Positions 31,539 through 40,405 of a stretch of 64,000 nt of DNA are shown here, piece after piece (position 1 is the first letter of the stretch; every line of letters begins with the position of its first letter). This DNA is from Iocasia fonsfrigidae (GTDB lineage: Bacteria > Bacillota > Halanaerobiia > Halanaerobiales > DTU029), in NCBI RefSeq assembly GCF_017751145.1, contig NZ_CP046640.1, forward strand, positions 62,001 through 126,000. Reading direction: 5' to 3'. The position numbers were made by a program, and so were the translations under genes. Below the pieces are notes generated by a model, which did not search any database, was not told the origin of the DNA, and saw only the letters and a list, made by a program, of their open reading frames with translations.

Positions 31539-33353
31539 ATGGATGGGTTAGTAAGAAAAATGGGAATAGGAATAGGGTGGGATTTAGATAATTCTGGTCT
31601 TATTAAGGCTAATAATCAAACTGATGGGCTTGTAGATAGTGCAAATGATGGCTCTAATTCATTTAGAGCTTTAGGAGCTGCTGGTAGTAATGCCGGGAAC
31701 ACTATCCAGAGAGCTTTTGATTTTGCATCTAATTCTATAAAAAAAGGAATAGGGTTTTTAACAGAAATGCGGTATAAACTTGCTGGGGTTGCTGCTGGTG
31801 GTGGGGCTGCAATTCTAGGATTAGTTAACCAGGCTGGTAAAGCAGAAGAAACTATGAGTAAGTTTCAGGTTGTTTTCGGAGACTATGCTAATGAGACTCT
31901 GGATTGGGCTGGAGATTTTAGTAGAAGCCTAGGCCAATCTGAATTAGATACAGCTAGATGGCTTTCTGGATTTCAAGATCTGCTAGTCCCTATGGGTTTT
32001 GCTAGAGGTGAAGCAACAGAATTATCAAAAGAATTTACTCAAATGGGTGTAGATTTAGGGGCTTTTACAGATGAGACTATTTCAACTGAAGATGCTATGA
32101 GAAAGATGCAGGCTGGTATTACCGGGGAAAGAGAAGGCTTGAAACAACTTGGTATAGTGTTAGATGAGACCGAAATTAAAAATATAGCATATCGAGAAGG
32201 CCTGGCAGAGCAAGGAGCAGAGCTTACAAAACAACAGAAAGCCATTGCTACATATATGGGTATTGTTGAACAGTCCCAGGATGCAATTGGACAGGCGCAA
32301 GAAACACAGGATCAATGGGCAAGACAAACTGAGGGTTTTAGAGGAATTTTGAAAGACTTATCTGGGGATATGGGTTCAATGTTTATGCCGGTTCTTTCTA
32401 GAGGATTGGGATTGGTTAATGATTTCTTGTATTCCTTAAGGGAGAACAGGACACTTAAAGTTGCTGCTGGCTTCCTGGGTATTGTTACTGCTGTTACTGG
32501 GCTTGGCGCATCTATTGGTTTTATCGTAAAAGGAGCAGCTGCTATAAAAGGATTAATTGCTGCAGCATCAGGATTATTAGGAATATCTGCTGGAGCACTG
32601 TTAGGATGGCTTGCTGTCATACCCCTAATTATTCTAGCTGTAGAGGACCTCTGGGTTGGATTTAAAGGTGGAGAATCAACAATATTTAAGGTAATTGATT
32701 GGTTTCTTGACCTTTTAGGAGTTGGCTATGATATGGTTGATTTAGTACCTTATATTACTGCAGGCTGGAGTAGAGGATGGACTAGTATTAAAGATATGGT
32801 CGCAGGAGCGTTGGGGATAATATACAATTTAGTAGGCCTTGTAACTGGAGGATTGGTTTCATTATTAACGTTGGATTTTAGTTTTTTCATGAAACACTGG
32901 AATGGATTAATTGAAAGTGTGCAGAGGTTTACTGATGGATTCTTTGAACTTTTTGGAACCAGTACAGAAGAGGTAACCAATTTCTTCAACGGAATATTAG
33001 ATACCATAATTGGCTGGTGGGATAGTATAAAAAATTGGTTTGCAGATAACTTTGACTTTGGGGGCTTAATAAGATCGGGGTTAGAAGCCGCTATTAATAT
33101 ATTGCCAGGGTTCTTACAGGATAAAGCGAGAGGATTTTTAGGCTTTGATAATAATGCAGCAGAGGACGAGATAGAAAAAGAAGCCCAAAAGACTCAAAGA
33201 CAGATACAGAATAACAACCGAAGTGTAAATAATAATGTTAGCGTAGGAGAAATAAAAGTAGAAGCTGCTGACAACCCAGAAGAAACAGGTAGAGCTGTCA
33301 GGAAAGAGCTAGAAACCTTTCTAGGCATGGAAGCAGCAGAGGTAGGTGTATAA
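31539..33353 (+). CDS. Tail tape-measure protein
   Basis: The product has 604 residues. Ala/Gly-rich helices in the first half include LSKEFTQMGVDLGAFTDETI and MRKMQAGITGEREGLKQLGI, motifs of tape-measure proteins. Hydrophobic segments lie in the middle (ASIGFIVKGAAAIKGLIAAA and following), then a C-terminal soluble part. The length predicts a comparatively short tail, consistent with the compact myovirus module. It sets tail length and may form the channel in the inner membrane at injection. Confidence 0.93.
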   Translation: MDGLVRKMGIGIGWDLDNSGLIKANNQTDGLVDSANDGSNSFRALGAAGSNAGNTIQRAFDFASNSIKKGIGFLTEMRYKLAGVAAGGGAAILGLVNQAGKAEETMSKFQVVFGDYANETLDWAGDFSRSLGQSELDTARWLSGFQDLLVPMGFARGEATELSKEFTQMGVDLGAFTDETISTEDAMRKMQAGITGEREGLKQLGIVLDETEIKNIAYREGLAEQGAELTKQQKAIATYMGIVEQSQDAIGQAQETQDQWARQTEGFRGILKDLSGDMGSMFMPVLSRGLGLVNDFLYSLRENRTLKVAAGFLGIVTAVTGLGASIGFIVKGAAAIKGLIAAASGLLGISAGALLGWLAVIPLIILAVEDLWVGFKGGESTIFKVIDWFLDLLGVGYDMVDLVPYITAGWSRGWTSIKDMVAGALGIIYNLVGLVTGGLVSLLTLDFSFFMKHWNGLIESVQRFTDGFFELFGTSTEEVTNFFNGILDTIIGWWDSIKNWFADNFDFGGLIRSGLEAAINILPGFLQDKARGFLGFDNNAAEDEIEKEAQKTQRQIQNNNRSVNNNVSVGEIKVEAADNPEETGRAVRKELETFLGMEAAEVGV

Positions 33354-33354
33354 A

Positions 33355-33903
33355 ATGCCATGGACATATATTGATGATGTGCTGGTTGATGCAACTACAT
33401 CAGAGAGCCCCACTTTTTCCAATCGTGTAACTGATAAGCCAGTTGAAGAGGGCGGGAGTATAGCTGACCATGTAGAGAATCAGCCTACAACACTGCCCTT
33501 GGAATGCACAATAACCGGTGAAGAAGGGGCAACTGCTGATGAAAAATATGATAGACTACTGGAAATCACTCAGCAGAAAGAAGTTATTGAAGTTGTAGGA
33601 GCCTTGCAGGTATATGAGAATATGGTCATTGAAGAGTTCAATCCTGTTAAGGATTCTGCTATAGAAAATGGCTTTCGTTGTAGTATTACATTGAAGCAAA
33701 TCAGAGTTGTCGAACAGGAAACTATACAGGTAGAGTTAGGAGTAGACCCAGTAACTGGCACTCAGGCCCAGGGAGATAATTCAAAAACAGATATAAGGGA
33801 TCCAGGAGATGATGATGTGGACGAAGATACATTGTCATCTATTCTATCAGAAATAATTGGGGCAGCATCAGGGGATAATGATTCAGGAGATGATGAAGAA
33901 TGA
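33355..33903 (+). CDS. Baseplate protein, initiator/hub-ring type
   Basis: The product has 182 residues (PWTYIDDVLVDATTSESPTF ... SITLKQIRVVEQETI) with a long acidic Gly/Asp tail. By order (after tape measure, before plug and hub) it corresponds to the DUF6046/Dit-like baseplate ring protein of small contractile tails. ATG 33355 has GAGGTAGGTG; the GTG at 33346 is part of that RBS region. Moderate family confidence. Confidence 0.68.
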   Translation: MPWTYIDDVLVDATTSESPTFSNRVTDKPVEEGGSIADHVENQPTTLPLECTITGEEGATADEKYDRLLEITQQKEVIEVVGALQVYENMVIEEFNPVKDSAIENGFRCSITLKQIRVVEQETIQVELGVDPVTGTQAQGDNSKTDIRDPGDDDVDEDTLSSILSEIIGAASGDNDSGDDEE

Positions 33904-34235
33904 AATATCTACCGATTAGCATAGAAGATATAGAACATAGGCCTGATCAGTTTGCTATAACATTAGGTAATGTCCAGCTTATTTTTCGCGTCTCCTGGAA
34001 TCCCATAGACGAGGCCTTTTTCTTTGATTTGTTTGACAACGAAGGGGCATATATCATAGCTGGACGTAGGATTGTCTATGCTAATGATATGCTTGCCGGC
34101 ATTACTGATGATAGACTGCCAGAAGGTGTGAGTATATATCCTGCTGACCCATCAGGAGAAGCTGATGAGATAGGTATTACTTTTGATAATTTTATGAATA
34201 GTGTTAAACCCTGGATTATAGAGGTAGGTGAGTAA
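33900..34235 (+). CDS. Baseplate plug-type protein
   Basis: The product has 111 residues, starts MKYLPISIEDIEHRPDQFAI and is strand-rich (IFRVSWNPIDEAFFFDLFDN), like the small plug proteins that close the hub of simple contractile baseplates. It overlaps both neighbours (ATGA upstream, 8 bases downstream), so stoichiometric co-translation is likely. Confidence 0.72.
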   Translation: MKYLPISIEDIEHRPDQFAITLGNVQLIFRVSWNPIDEAFFFDLFDNEGAYIIAGRRIVYANDMLAGITDDRLPEGVSIYPADPSGEADEIGITFDNFMNSVKPWIIEVGE

Positions 34236-35031
34236 TGTGCCTGCCTTTCTTAGACAAGCGGAATTAATAATTGATGATAAAGCTTTGAGATACCCTGATT
34301 TGGACATGGAATTTGAAATAGGGTTCAATGACGATTCTGAGGGGAATACTGGTTATTGCAGGATATATAATCTTTCTCAGAACACTATTAATATGTTTGA
34401 AAAGGATAAAAACGTGAGATTAAAAGCTGGCTATGATGGCGATATAGGAGTGTTATTGCCTGGTGTAATTGTCAGCTATAGTACTAGGTATACTGATATT
34501 GACCGGGAGACTGAATTAATCCTGGGGGACAACACAGATGCCTGGTTAAATGCTGTCGTTAATAAAACATGGTCCTCAGGACAAAGGGCACAAAGTATAG
34601 CTTCTGATATTATAAACTTGCTTCCTTTTGGCCTTGGGGGATTTGAAGTGTCAAAAAATGTTAGATATGAAAAAGGTAAGACTTTTTCAACTACTTGTAA
34701 GGCAGCACTGGAAGAGTTAGCAGCAGACCTTAATGCTAAGATTCACGTATCAAGAGGGAGTATATATTTTCGTGACCCAGAAAGAGGCACACAACAAATA
34801 GTGAATCTGAATAGCAATACTGGCCTTATATCATCCCCTGAGAAAGGTACAAAAGATGGCAAGACTATATATGATGTCAGGAGCCTACTTAATTACCGTA
34901 TCTGGGCTGATAGCATTGTTAGGATAGAGAGCAAGACTATTAACGGTCTATATCGTGTTATAGATGGCCAGCACGTTCTTTCAGGTGATGATTTTTTGAC
35001 TGAGATGGAGGTAGAGGAATATGGAGCTTAA
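34228..35031 (+). CDS. Baseplate hub protein (gpD/gp27-like)
   Basis: The product has 267 residues. The sequence RYPDLDMEFEIGFNDDSEGN, CRIYNLSQNTINMF and LILGDNTDAWLNAVVNKTWS, followed by an ALEELAADLNAKIHVSRGSI module, fits the hub that anchors the central spike. GTG 34228 has GAGGTAG. It overlaps the spike gene by 11 bases. Confidence 0.78.
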   Translation: MSNVPAFLRQAELIIDDKALRYPDLDMEFEIGFNDDSEGNTGYCRIYNLSQNTINMFEKDKNVRLKAGYDGDIGVLLPGVIVSYSTRYTDIDRETELILGDNTDAWLNAVVNKTWSSGQRAQSIASDIINLLPFGLGGFEVSKNVRYEKGKTFSTTCKAALEELAADLNAKIHVSRGSIYFRDPERGTQQIVNLNSNTGLISSPEKGTKDGKTIYDVRSLLNYRIWADSIVRIESKTINGLYRVIDGQHVLSGDDFLTEMEVEEYGA

Positions 35032-35653
35032 TAAGATAATAAGAAAGGTTATTGATGATAAATTAGACAAGTTAAATGTTGCTCTACCGGCTAGGATACT
35101 TAAGTATGATTCTAGTAAATTAAGGGGTAATATAGAATTGCTTGCTAAAAAAGAATTAAATGGAGAACAAGTTACATATCCTCCCATATTAGAAGTTCCA
35201 GTTAGCAGCATAAGAGCTGGAACTTTTGTTATTATACCACCATATCAAAAGGGTGACGTGGTCCAAGTGCTATTCAACCAGAAAGCACTTGACAAACTCC
35301 TTATTACCGGGGAGCCGGAGGAAGTCCAGTATAAGAGGTCATTCAGTCTTGATGATGCGGTAATAATCGGAGGTCTCCAGGTAGAACAGGCTGATGACCT
35401 TCCGAATGTTGGGGAGAATCTCTATATTGGCAGCCAGGATGGTGAGACGAATATTGAGATTACTCCTGGTGGTGAAATTAATATTAATTGCAGCACGGCC
35501 AATATAAATGCAGATGAGGTTAATCTGGCTGGTGGCGGTGCTGGTATTGCACGTCAGGGGGACAGTGTTCAGGTTGAAGTTACAGGTGGTAGTTCAGCAG
35601 GGGTCTACACTGGAAGTATAACTTCTGGCAGCAATAAAGTAAGTTCAGGGTAG
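35021..35653 (+). CDS. Baseplate central spike protein (Gp138/gpV-like)
   Basis: The product has 210 residues. The N-terminal OB-like part (VALPARILKYDSSKLRGNIE, PPYQKGDVVQVLFNQKALDK) matches the Gp138 N-terminal domain. The C-terminal part is a beta-prism repeat (TNIEITPGGEININCSTANI, NADEVNLAGGGAGIARQGDS), the usual membrane-piercing needle. It sits at the tip of the tube. Confidence 0.82.
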   Translation: MELNKIIRKVIDDKLDKLNVALPARILKYDSSKLRGNIELLAKKELNGEQVTYPPILEVPVSSIRAGTFVIIPPYQKGDVVQVLFNQKALDKLLITGEPEEVQYKRSFSLDDAVIIGGLQVEQADDLPNVGENLYIGSQDGETNIEITPGGEININCSTANINADEVNLAGGGAGIARQGDSVQVEVTGGSSAGVYTGSITSGSNKVSSG

Positions 35654-35661
35654 GTGATAGT

Positions 35662-36021
35662 GTGAAAGATTTGAGATTAGATGCACAGGGTGACCTGGTA
35701 ATTGAAGAAAATGACCTGGCGCTAGTCAACGACATAGAAGAATTGAAACAGCGACTCAAAATTGCTCTAAGCATTCACAAAAACGAGTGGTTTCTTGATG
35801 TTGATGCTGGTATTAATTATATTGATATCCTGGGGAAGAAAAACAGCGAACCAGAATTAAAGAAAGAAATGTTGAAAATAATTAACTCCTTTGATGAGAT
35901 AGACGAGGTCACATCTTTGGAATCGGCTTATAACGGGACTGATAGAAAATTAATAATTAATTTCAAGGCAAAAACTGTTGATGGAGAGATTCTGAACATG
36001 CAAGTTGGGGAGGTGATCTAA
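35662..36021 (+). CDS. Baseplate wedge protein, gp25/DUF2634-like
   Basis: The product has 119 residues. KDLRLDAQGDLVIEENDLAL is followed by LKQRLKIALSIHKNEWFLDV, the EWFLD core motif of gp25-type wedge proteins. GTG 35662 lies nine bases after the spike stop. It polymerises with the sheath's first ring and precedes the J-type wedge gene as expected. Confidence 0.87.
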   Translation: MKDLRLDAQGDLVIEENDLALVNDIEELKQRLKIALSIHKNEWFLDVDAGINYIDILGKKNSEPELKKEMLKIINSFDEIDEVTSLESAYNGTDRKLIINFKAKTVDGEILNMQVGEVI

Positions 36022-37200
36022 ATTTCTGAACAATATGGAGTAACAGATACAGGGTTCAGGAGAAAACCTAGGCAGGCAATAGAGGACGATATGATGACCA
36101 AAGCAAGAACATTGTTTGGGAGTAATATTAGCCCGGGTAGGTTTTCAGTGTTGGGTATATTAATAAGACTCATTTCTTTTCCACTTGCTCTAATATGGTC
36201 CGCTCTGGAAGGGGTATATAACTCCCATTTCATAGATACAGCTATAGGTCACGCATTATTTTCAATCGGGCAATATATTGGAATATCAAGATTGACCGGA
36301 ACCCGGGCAGTTGGGGAAGTAACTTTTTCTGGAGACCAGGGGACTATAATTGAACCTGGTTTCCTTGTTGAGACTGATGACCCTGATCCAATTCGTTTTG
36401 AGACTAGAAACGAAATTATAGAGCAAATAGGAGAAAGCGGAGAATTAATATTGCCTATTAGAGCAGTTGAAATAGGAGACACTGGAAATGTAGGACCTAA
36501 TAGAATTACAGTTGTGGTTAATCCCATTTCTGGCCTAGATAGTGTTAATAATGAGGTTGGTACTGCCGGTGGTACTGACTTAGAAACATCAGCAGAGTTT
36601 CGCAGAAGGTATAAGAACTCAACAGACAAATCAGGCGGTTCTACCGGTTCATCAATTCGGGCTACTATTCTAGAAAAAACAGAAGCAAGTGCCTGTATAG
36701 TAATTGAGAACTTCACAGATACAGTAGACGGTAACGGATTGCCCCCAAAATCGTATAATCCTATTGTTCTTGGTGGTGATGATCAGGAAATAGCTGAGGC
36801 AATATTTTCCGTTGGAGCAGCTGGAATTCAGAGTTTCGGAGATATTACACGGACAGTGATTGATGATACAGGATTAGAAAAGCAGAGGTCCTTCTCTAGG
36901 GCTACCAGGGTAGATATATATATTACCATGGAGCTGTCAACTACTATTGAATTCCAGCAGAGTTATATCAACGATATAAAAGATTATATCATGGACTACA
37001 TTAACGGAGAATTATCTATATCAGATGATGTGTCATATTCGAGGGTTATTTCTCTGGCCTATCAAGGTACTGCAGGAATAATTGATGTCACTCTATACTT
37101 AGGAACCAGCGAAAATCCTACAGGTCAGGAAACTATTGAAATAGGGTTTGCAGAAGTAGCCAGAATTGAAGAAGTTAACATTGAGGTGGTTGAGGTATGA
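36022..37200 (+). CDS. Baseplate J-like wedge protein, apparent AUU start
   Basis: The product has 392 residues when read from ATT 36022. That reading gives (M)SEQYGVTDTGFRRKPRQAIEDDM, the typical N terminus of Mu gp47/J-type wedge proteins. GGAGGTG lies seven bases before this ATT, while the first ATG (36091) is internal to the domain. The body has the jellyroll-like VGEVTFSGDQGTIIEPGFLV and ISGLDSVNNEVGTAGGTDLE region. It pairs with gp25 and the tail protein I-like partner to form wedges. The non-AUG start is noteworthy. Confidence 0.88.
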   Translation: MSEQYGVTDTGFRRKPRQAIEDDMMTKARTLFGSNISPGRFSVLGILIRLISFPLALIWSALEGVYNSHFIDTAIGHALFSIGQYIGISRLTGTRAVGEVTFSGDQGTIIEPGFLVETDDPDPIRFETRNEIIEQIGESGELILPIRAVEIGDTGNVGPNRITVVVNPISGLDSVNNEVGTAGGTDLETSAEFRRRYKNSTDKSGGSTGSSIRATILEKTEASACIVIENFTDTVDGNGLPPKSYNPIVLGGDDQEIAEAIFSVGAAGIQSFGDITRTVIDDTGLEKQRSFSRATRVDIYITMELSTTIEFQQSYINDIKDYIMDYINGELSISDDVSYSRVISLAYQGTAGIIDVTLYLGTSENPTGQETIEIGFAEVARIEEVNIEVVEV

Positions 37201-37871
37201 ATAAGTTAGAAGAATATCTTAATAGGCTGCCTGATGTATTTTTGAAGATTACTGATAGCAATCTGGGGAAGTTCTTACAGATTTTCGTTGATGAGATTAG
37301 TCAAATAGAAAAGGCGAAGGATAATGTTGAGGAAATTAGCTCTCTTGAAAATGCTTACGGGAAAAGTCTGGACTTACACGGTGCTAATGTAGGCCAGCTT
37401 AGAGGTCGGGCTCATGATGAATTATATAAGTTGCTTATACGTTCTAAGATACAAAGCAACCTTTCCGGTGGTGATGTAAATAGCATAATAGATTATATTG
37501 TTACACTACTGCAGATAAACCGTGATGATATAGAGATTATAGAGCCAGACTGGTCAGCTATTTCTTATGAGCCGGCTAGTTTTGAGGTCAGGGTTACTGC
37601 AGGAGTATTAAGCAATTTGCTGGTCGCAATAGACCAATTCACTAGCGTTTTGAATAGATTGGCTGCTGCAGGGGTAAGGCCTTACCTGTCTGGAAAAGGC
37701 ACATTTGCGTTGGCAGACGAACCGCAGTTTGATGAACAGGGCAATTATATACCGGTGATTGATGAAGATGACTCAGATGGACTGGGTGGTTTTTCTGACG
37801 AAAATCAGGAAATAGGCGGCACGCTTGGCGCTGTCTATCAGCCTCCAGATGAAGCAGAACCATTAGTATAG
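37197..37871 (+). CDS. Baseplate/tail protein, DUF2612- or YmfQ-like
   Basis: The product has 224 residues. The N terminus (LEEYLNRLPDVFLKITDSNL) and the block LENAYGKSLDLHGANVGQLR (residues 48-67) are those of tail protein I-like wedge partners that attach fibres. The C terminus is Asp/Gly-rich and may contact the fibre encoded next. It overlaps the J gene by four bases (ATGA). Confidence 0.8.
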   Translation: MNKLEEYLNRLPDVFLKITDSNLGKFLQIFVDEISQIEKAKDNVEEISSLENAYGKSLDLHGANVGQLRGRAHDELYKLLIRSKIQSNLSGGDVNSIIDYIVTLLQINRDDIEIIEPDWSAISYEPASFEVRVTAGVLSNLLVAIDQFTSVLNRLAAAGVRPYLSGKGTFALADEPQFDEQGNYIPVIDEDDSDGLGGFSDENQEIGGTLGAVYQPPDEAEPLV

Positions 37872-37886
37872 GAAGGAAGTGATAAT

Positions 37887-38681
37887 ATGGGGAAAATAGT
37901 TGACAAATTACCCCGGTGGGAAGGTGAGATTTTAGAGCCTCCTGAAAGCAAGAAAGATAATGGCTGGCTAGCAGGTGAAAGGCCGCCATTTAACTGGCTA
38001 AACTGGTTATTTAACACAATATATATATCAATTAATACATTGGATGATGATTATGGTACTCATAAGGAAAGCTCTACCGACGTGCACGGTGTAGGAGCTA
38101 GTTCTATAGAAAGTACAGAAGGGAGTCAGCAGAAAGTTGATAATCATGCGGGGGAAATTACTGGTGTGCATGGAGTAGGGGCTAGTTCTGTAGCAAGCGA
38201 AGAGTATGCTGATAGCGTAGCAGCTACTGCAGAACAAAATGCTAAGAGCTATGCTAATACATTAGTAGTACCCCCAGGCGCAGTACTATGGTTCTCTGGC
38301 GATACTCCCCCGGATGGCTATCTGGTGTGTGATGGAACATATCTCAGCAAAACAACTTATTCTGACTTGTTCGCTGTGATTGGAACAACATATGGTGAAA
38401 GTGGAGAAAATTTCAGGTTGCCCGACCTTCGTGGTGAGTTCGTCAGAGGCTGGGATCATGGTCGTGGAGTTGATGCTGGGCGTGTGTTGGGGAGTTGGCA
38501 GGAGGACAAATTCAAAAGTCATAATCATCAATTTTACGTCTATAACGAAAACGCTGAACCAGCAGCAAGACCAGGGAATACTTCAAGGACTGATGAAAAG
38601 CAAAGTGTTGACACAACTTATACAGGCAGTTCCGAAACCCGCCCCCGTAACGTTGCCTTACTACCATGTATCAAATATTAG
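37887..38681 (+). CDS. Tail fibre with collar domain
   Basis: The product has 264 residues. The N-terminal attachment part includes KDNGWLAGERPPFNWLNWLF. Two HGVGASS repeats (about residues 68 and 92) follow, then a phage tail-collar domain starting PPGAVLWFSGDTPPDGYLVC and ending in the usual ALLPCIKY. It is expected to contact the cell surface. AAGGAAGTG precedes ATG 37887. Confidence 0.87.
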   Translation: MGKIVDKLPRWEGEILEPPESKKDNGWLAGERPPFNWLNWLFNTIYISINTLDDDYGTHKESSTDVHGVGASSIESTEGSQQKVDNHAGEITGVHGVGASSVASEEYADSVAATAEQNAKSYANTLVVPPGAVLWFSGDTPPDGYLVCDGTYLSKTTYSDLFAVIGTTYGESGENFRLPDLRGEFVRGWDHGRGVDAGRVLGSWQEDKFKSHNHQFYVYNENAEPAARPGNTSRTDEKQSVDTTYTGSSETRPRNVALLPCIKY

Positions 38682-38693
38682 GAGGTGTATCAA

Positions 38694-39320
38694 GTGAAAA
38701 TATATCATTATTCAAGAAAAACAGGAGAATTGCTAGGAGAAAGTCAAGCAAGAGAAAATCCACTTGAACCGGGGAAACATCTCATCCCTGCTCATGCTAC
38801 AGATGTAGAACCGCCCATACCAGAAGAAAATGAGGCAGCTGTGTTTGATGAAGGCAGTCAGGAATGGACTATAGTAGCTGATTATCGGGGACAAATTTTC
38901 TGGGATAGCGATAGAAATACTCACGAAATTGCAGAGCTAGGAGTGGAGCCGGAAGATGGATGGATGACAGAGGAACCACCGCTTACTGATGCAGAATTGG
39001 CCGAGCAATTTGAGATTAAGAAAGAAAATATGATATTACAGCTGAAAAATAATGCTAATGCTGTTATTACCAGTAGGTTCCCGGAATGCCATCAAATTAA
39101 CTTGTTGGACGGTACCAAAGCTGATATTCCTGACGACTGGGATAGTACAATCAGGGTCAGCGACTATGCTATTGTGAAAGAATTCAAGCAAAATATAATC
39201 GATGCTAATAATAATATTGAAGGCAACATAACAGCATTAAGTTATCCTGGAGATAGTATCGAGGACTTAGAGGTGATTGATATTAGTCAAGAAGTAATCA
39301 AAAGTGAGGCGGGGTATTAA
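38694..39320 (+). CDS. Tail fibre assembly-like / fibre accessory protein
   Basis: The product has 208 residues. The start KIYHYSRKTGELLGESQARE and the P-rich LIPAHATDVEPPIPEENEAA segment resemble tail-fibre assembly or adhesin accessory proteins, and it follows the fibre gene. A charged helical C-terminal half follows. GTG 38694 has AGGAGG eight bases away; GTG 38685 overlaps the RBS. Confidence 0.68.
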   Translation: MKIYHYSRKTGELLGESQARENPLEPGKHLIPAHATDVEPPIPEENEAAVFDEGSQEWTIVADYRGQIFWDSDRNTHEIAELGVEPEDGWMTEEPPLTDAELAEQFEIKKENMILQLKNNANAVITSRFPECHQINLLDGTKADIPDDWDSTIRVSDYAIVKEFKQNIIDANNNIEGNITALSYPGDSIEDLEVIDISQEVIKSEAGY

Positions 39321-39321
39321 T

Positions 39322-39453
39322 ATGGCAAGACAGAAGTGTGAAATATACAGCAGAGTTGTAGGGTTCTTGACCCCAGTTTCACAATGGAATATAGGTAAGA
39401 AAGAGGAATTCAAAGACAGAAGGGAATATGATAAGCAATTACAGGCCCGTTAG
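39322..39453 (+). CDS. Free-standing NrdD-like glycyl-radical loop protein, 43 aa
   Basis: The whole product (MARQKCEIYSRVVGFLTPVS, then QWNIGKKEEFKDRREYD) resembles the extreme C-terminal glycyl-radical segment of anaerobic class III ribonucleotide reductase (RVxGYLxPVxxWNxGKxxEF). G14 is in the radical-Gly position, and one cysteine is present. The catalytic barrel is absent. It could act like the spare-part protein GrcA/YfiD, restoring oxygen-damaged host NrdD, or be a domesticated remnant. GCGGGGTATTAAT precedes ATG 39322; the RBS is weak. A terminator follows. Confidence 0.72.
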   Translation: MARQKCEIYSRVVGFLTPVSQWNIGKKEEFKDRREYDKQLQAR

Positions 39454-39461
39454 GGTCTTTT
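39444..39461 (+). terminator. Terminator after the tail module
   Basis: GGCCC and GGGTC (one G-U) around GTTA form a short stem followed by TTTTTT. It overlaps the end of the NrdD-like gene and separates the tail and lysis genes. Confidence 0.65.
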
Positions 39462-39491
39462 TTCATGCGATAGAAAAAATGAGGTGAGAAA

Positions 39492-39926
39492 ATGAACATT
39501 AACATTAGACATATCTTTGAAAAATTAATTGATAACCCATCACTCAAATTAATTATATCAGCGGCCGGAAGTATAATTACATTTCTAACTGGGGGGTTCG
39601 GGACAATATTAACATCATTTGTAGCATTGCTATTTCTAGACTTGATTACAGGGGTCGCAAAATCATATATGAAACATCAATTGTCAAGTAAGACAGGAAG
39701 GCAAGGTGGCAAGAAAATATTAACCTACATTATAATAATAATATTTGCTAATCTACTTGACCAGGCCGGATTGAAAGGAGTTCGGTCTTTCGCTATATTA
39801 TGGGCTAGTGTTACGGAGGGTATTAGCATTATTGAGAATACCGATGTGTTGGGATTCCCCTGGCCGCCATTTCTCAAAGAAAAGTTATTGCAGACTAAAG
39901 AAAAGAAATTTGGTGGTGCGAGTTGA
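39492..39926 (+). CDS. Holin (phi29/toxin-secretion family)
   Basis: The product has 144 residues. The sequence shows LKLIISAAGSIITFLTGGFG, ALLFLDLITGVAKSYM and GGKKILTYIIIIIFANLLDQ, the signature of the Bacteriophage_holin_4 type, with about three membrane segments and a charged tail. It precedes the amidase and overlaps it by four bases. It permeabilises the inner membrane at the end of infection. Confidence 0.92.
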   Translation: MNINIRHIFEKLIDNPSLKLIISAAGSIITFLTGGFGTILTSFVALLFLDLITGVAKSYMKHQLSSKTGRQGGKKILTYIIIIIFANLLDQAGLKGVRSFAILWASVTEGISIIENTDVLGFPWPPFLKEKLLQTKEKKFGGAS

Positions 39927-40405
39927 AAATAGTTGATATGAGAGGAAAGTTACCCGTCCACCCACAAAAAAGATATCAGGAAAGGCCGCTTAACTCAATA
40001 TATTATATTGCTATACATCATAGCCTAACTGATAATATACCAGGCGGTAGCGATGTTGAGGCGTTTGCTAGGTATCATGTAGAAACAAATGATTGGCCAG
40101 GTATCGGGTATCATTATGTTATCGATGCAGATGGAACCGTATACAAGTGTAATTCTGCAACCACAAAAAGTTATCATGTAGGAAAGCATAACAGGTTTTC
40201 ATTAGGTGTTTGCTTAGTTGGAGATTTTAGTAATTATCCTCCTACAGATATACAATATCAGGCCACAAAAGAGCTGATTCAGCAGCTTATTAATGCATAT
40301 GGTGTAACAGTTGATAATGTACTAGGGCATAGTGAATTTGAGGGGTATAAGTGGAAGAAATGCCCTTGCATAAATATGGATAAGCTAAGGAGGGATTTAA
40401 CTTGA
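39923..40405 (+). CDS. Endolysin, N-acetylmuramoyl-L-alanine amidase (Amidase_2)
   Basis: The product has 160 residues and is T7-lysozyme-like. The motifs are YIAIHHSLTD (H32/H33), WPGIGYHYVIDADGTVY and VLGHSEFEGYKWKKCPC (H136 and a Cys at 147 or 149 as zinc ligands). There is no signal peptide or cell-wall-binding domain, so it relies on the holin. The TTG start at 39923 is translationally coupled to the holin stop. Confidence 0.93.
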   Translation: MKIVDMRGKLPVHPQKRYQERPLNSIYYIAIHHSLTDNIPGGSDVEAFARYHVETNDWPGIGYHYVIDADGTVYKCNSATTKSYHVGKHNRFSLGVCLVGDFSNYPPTDIQYQATKELIQQLINAYGVTVDNVLGHSEFEGYKWKKCPCINMDKLRRDLT

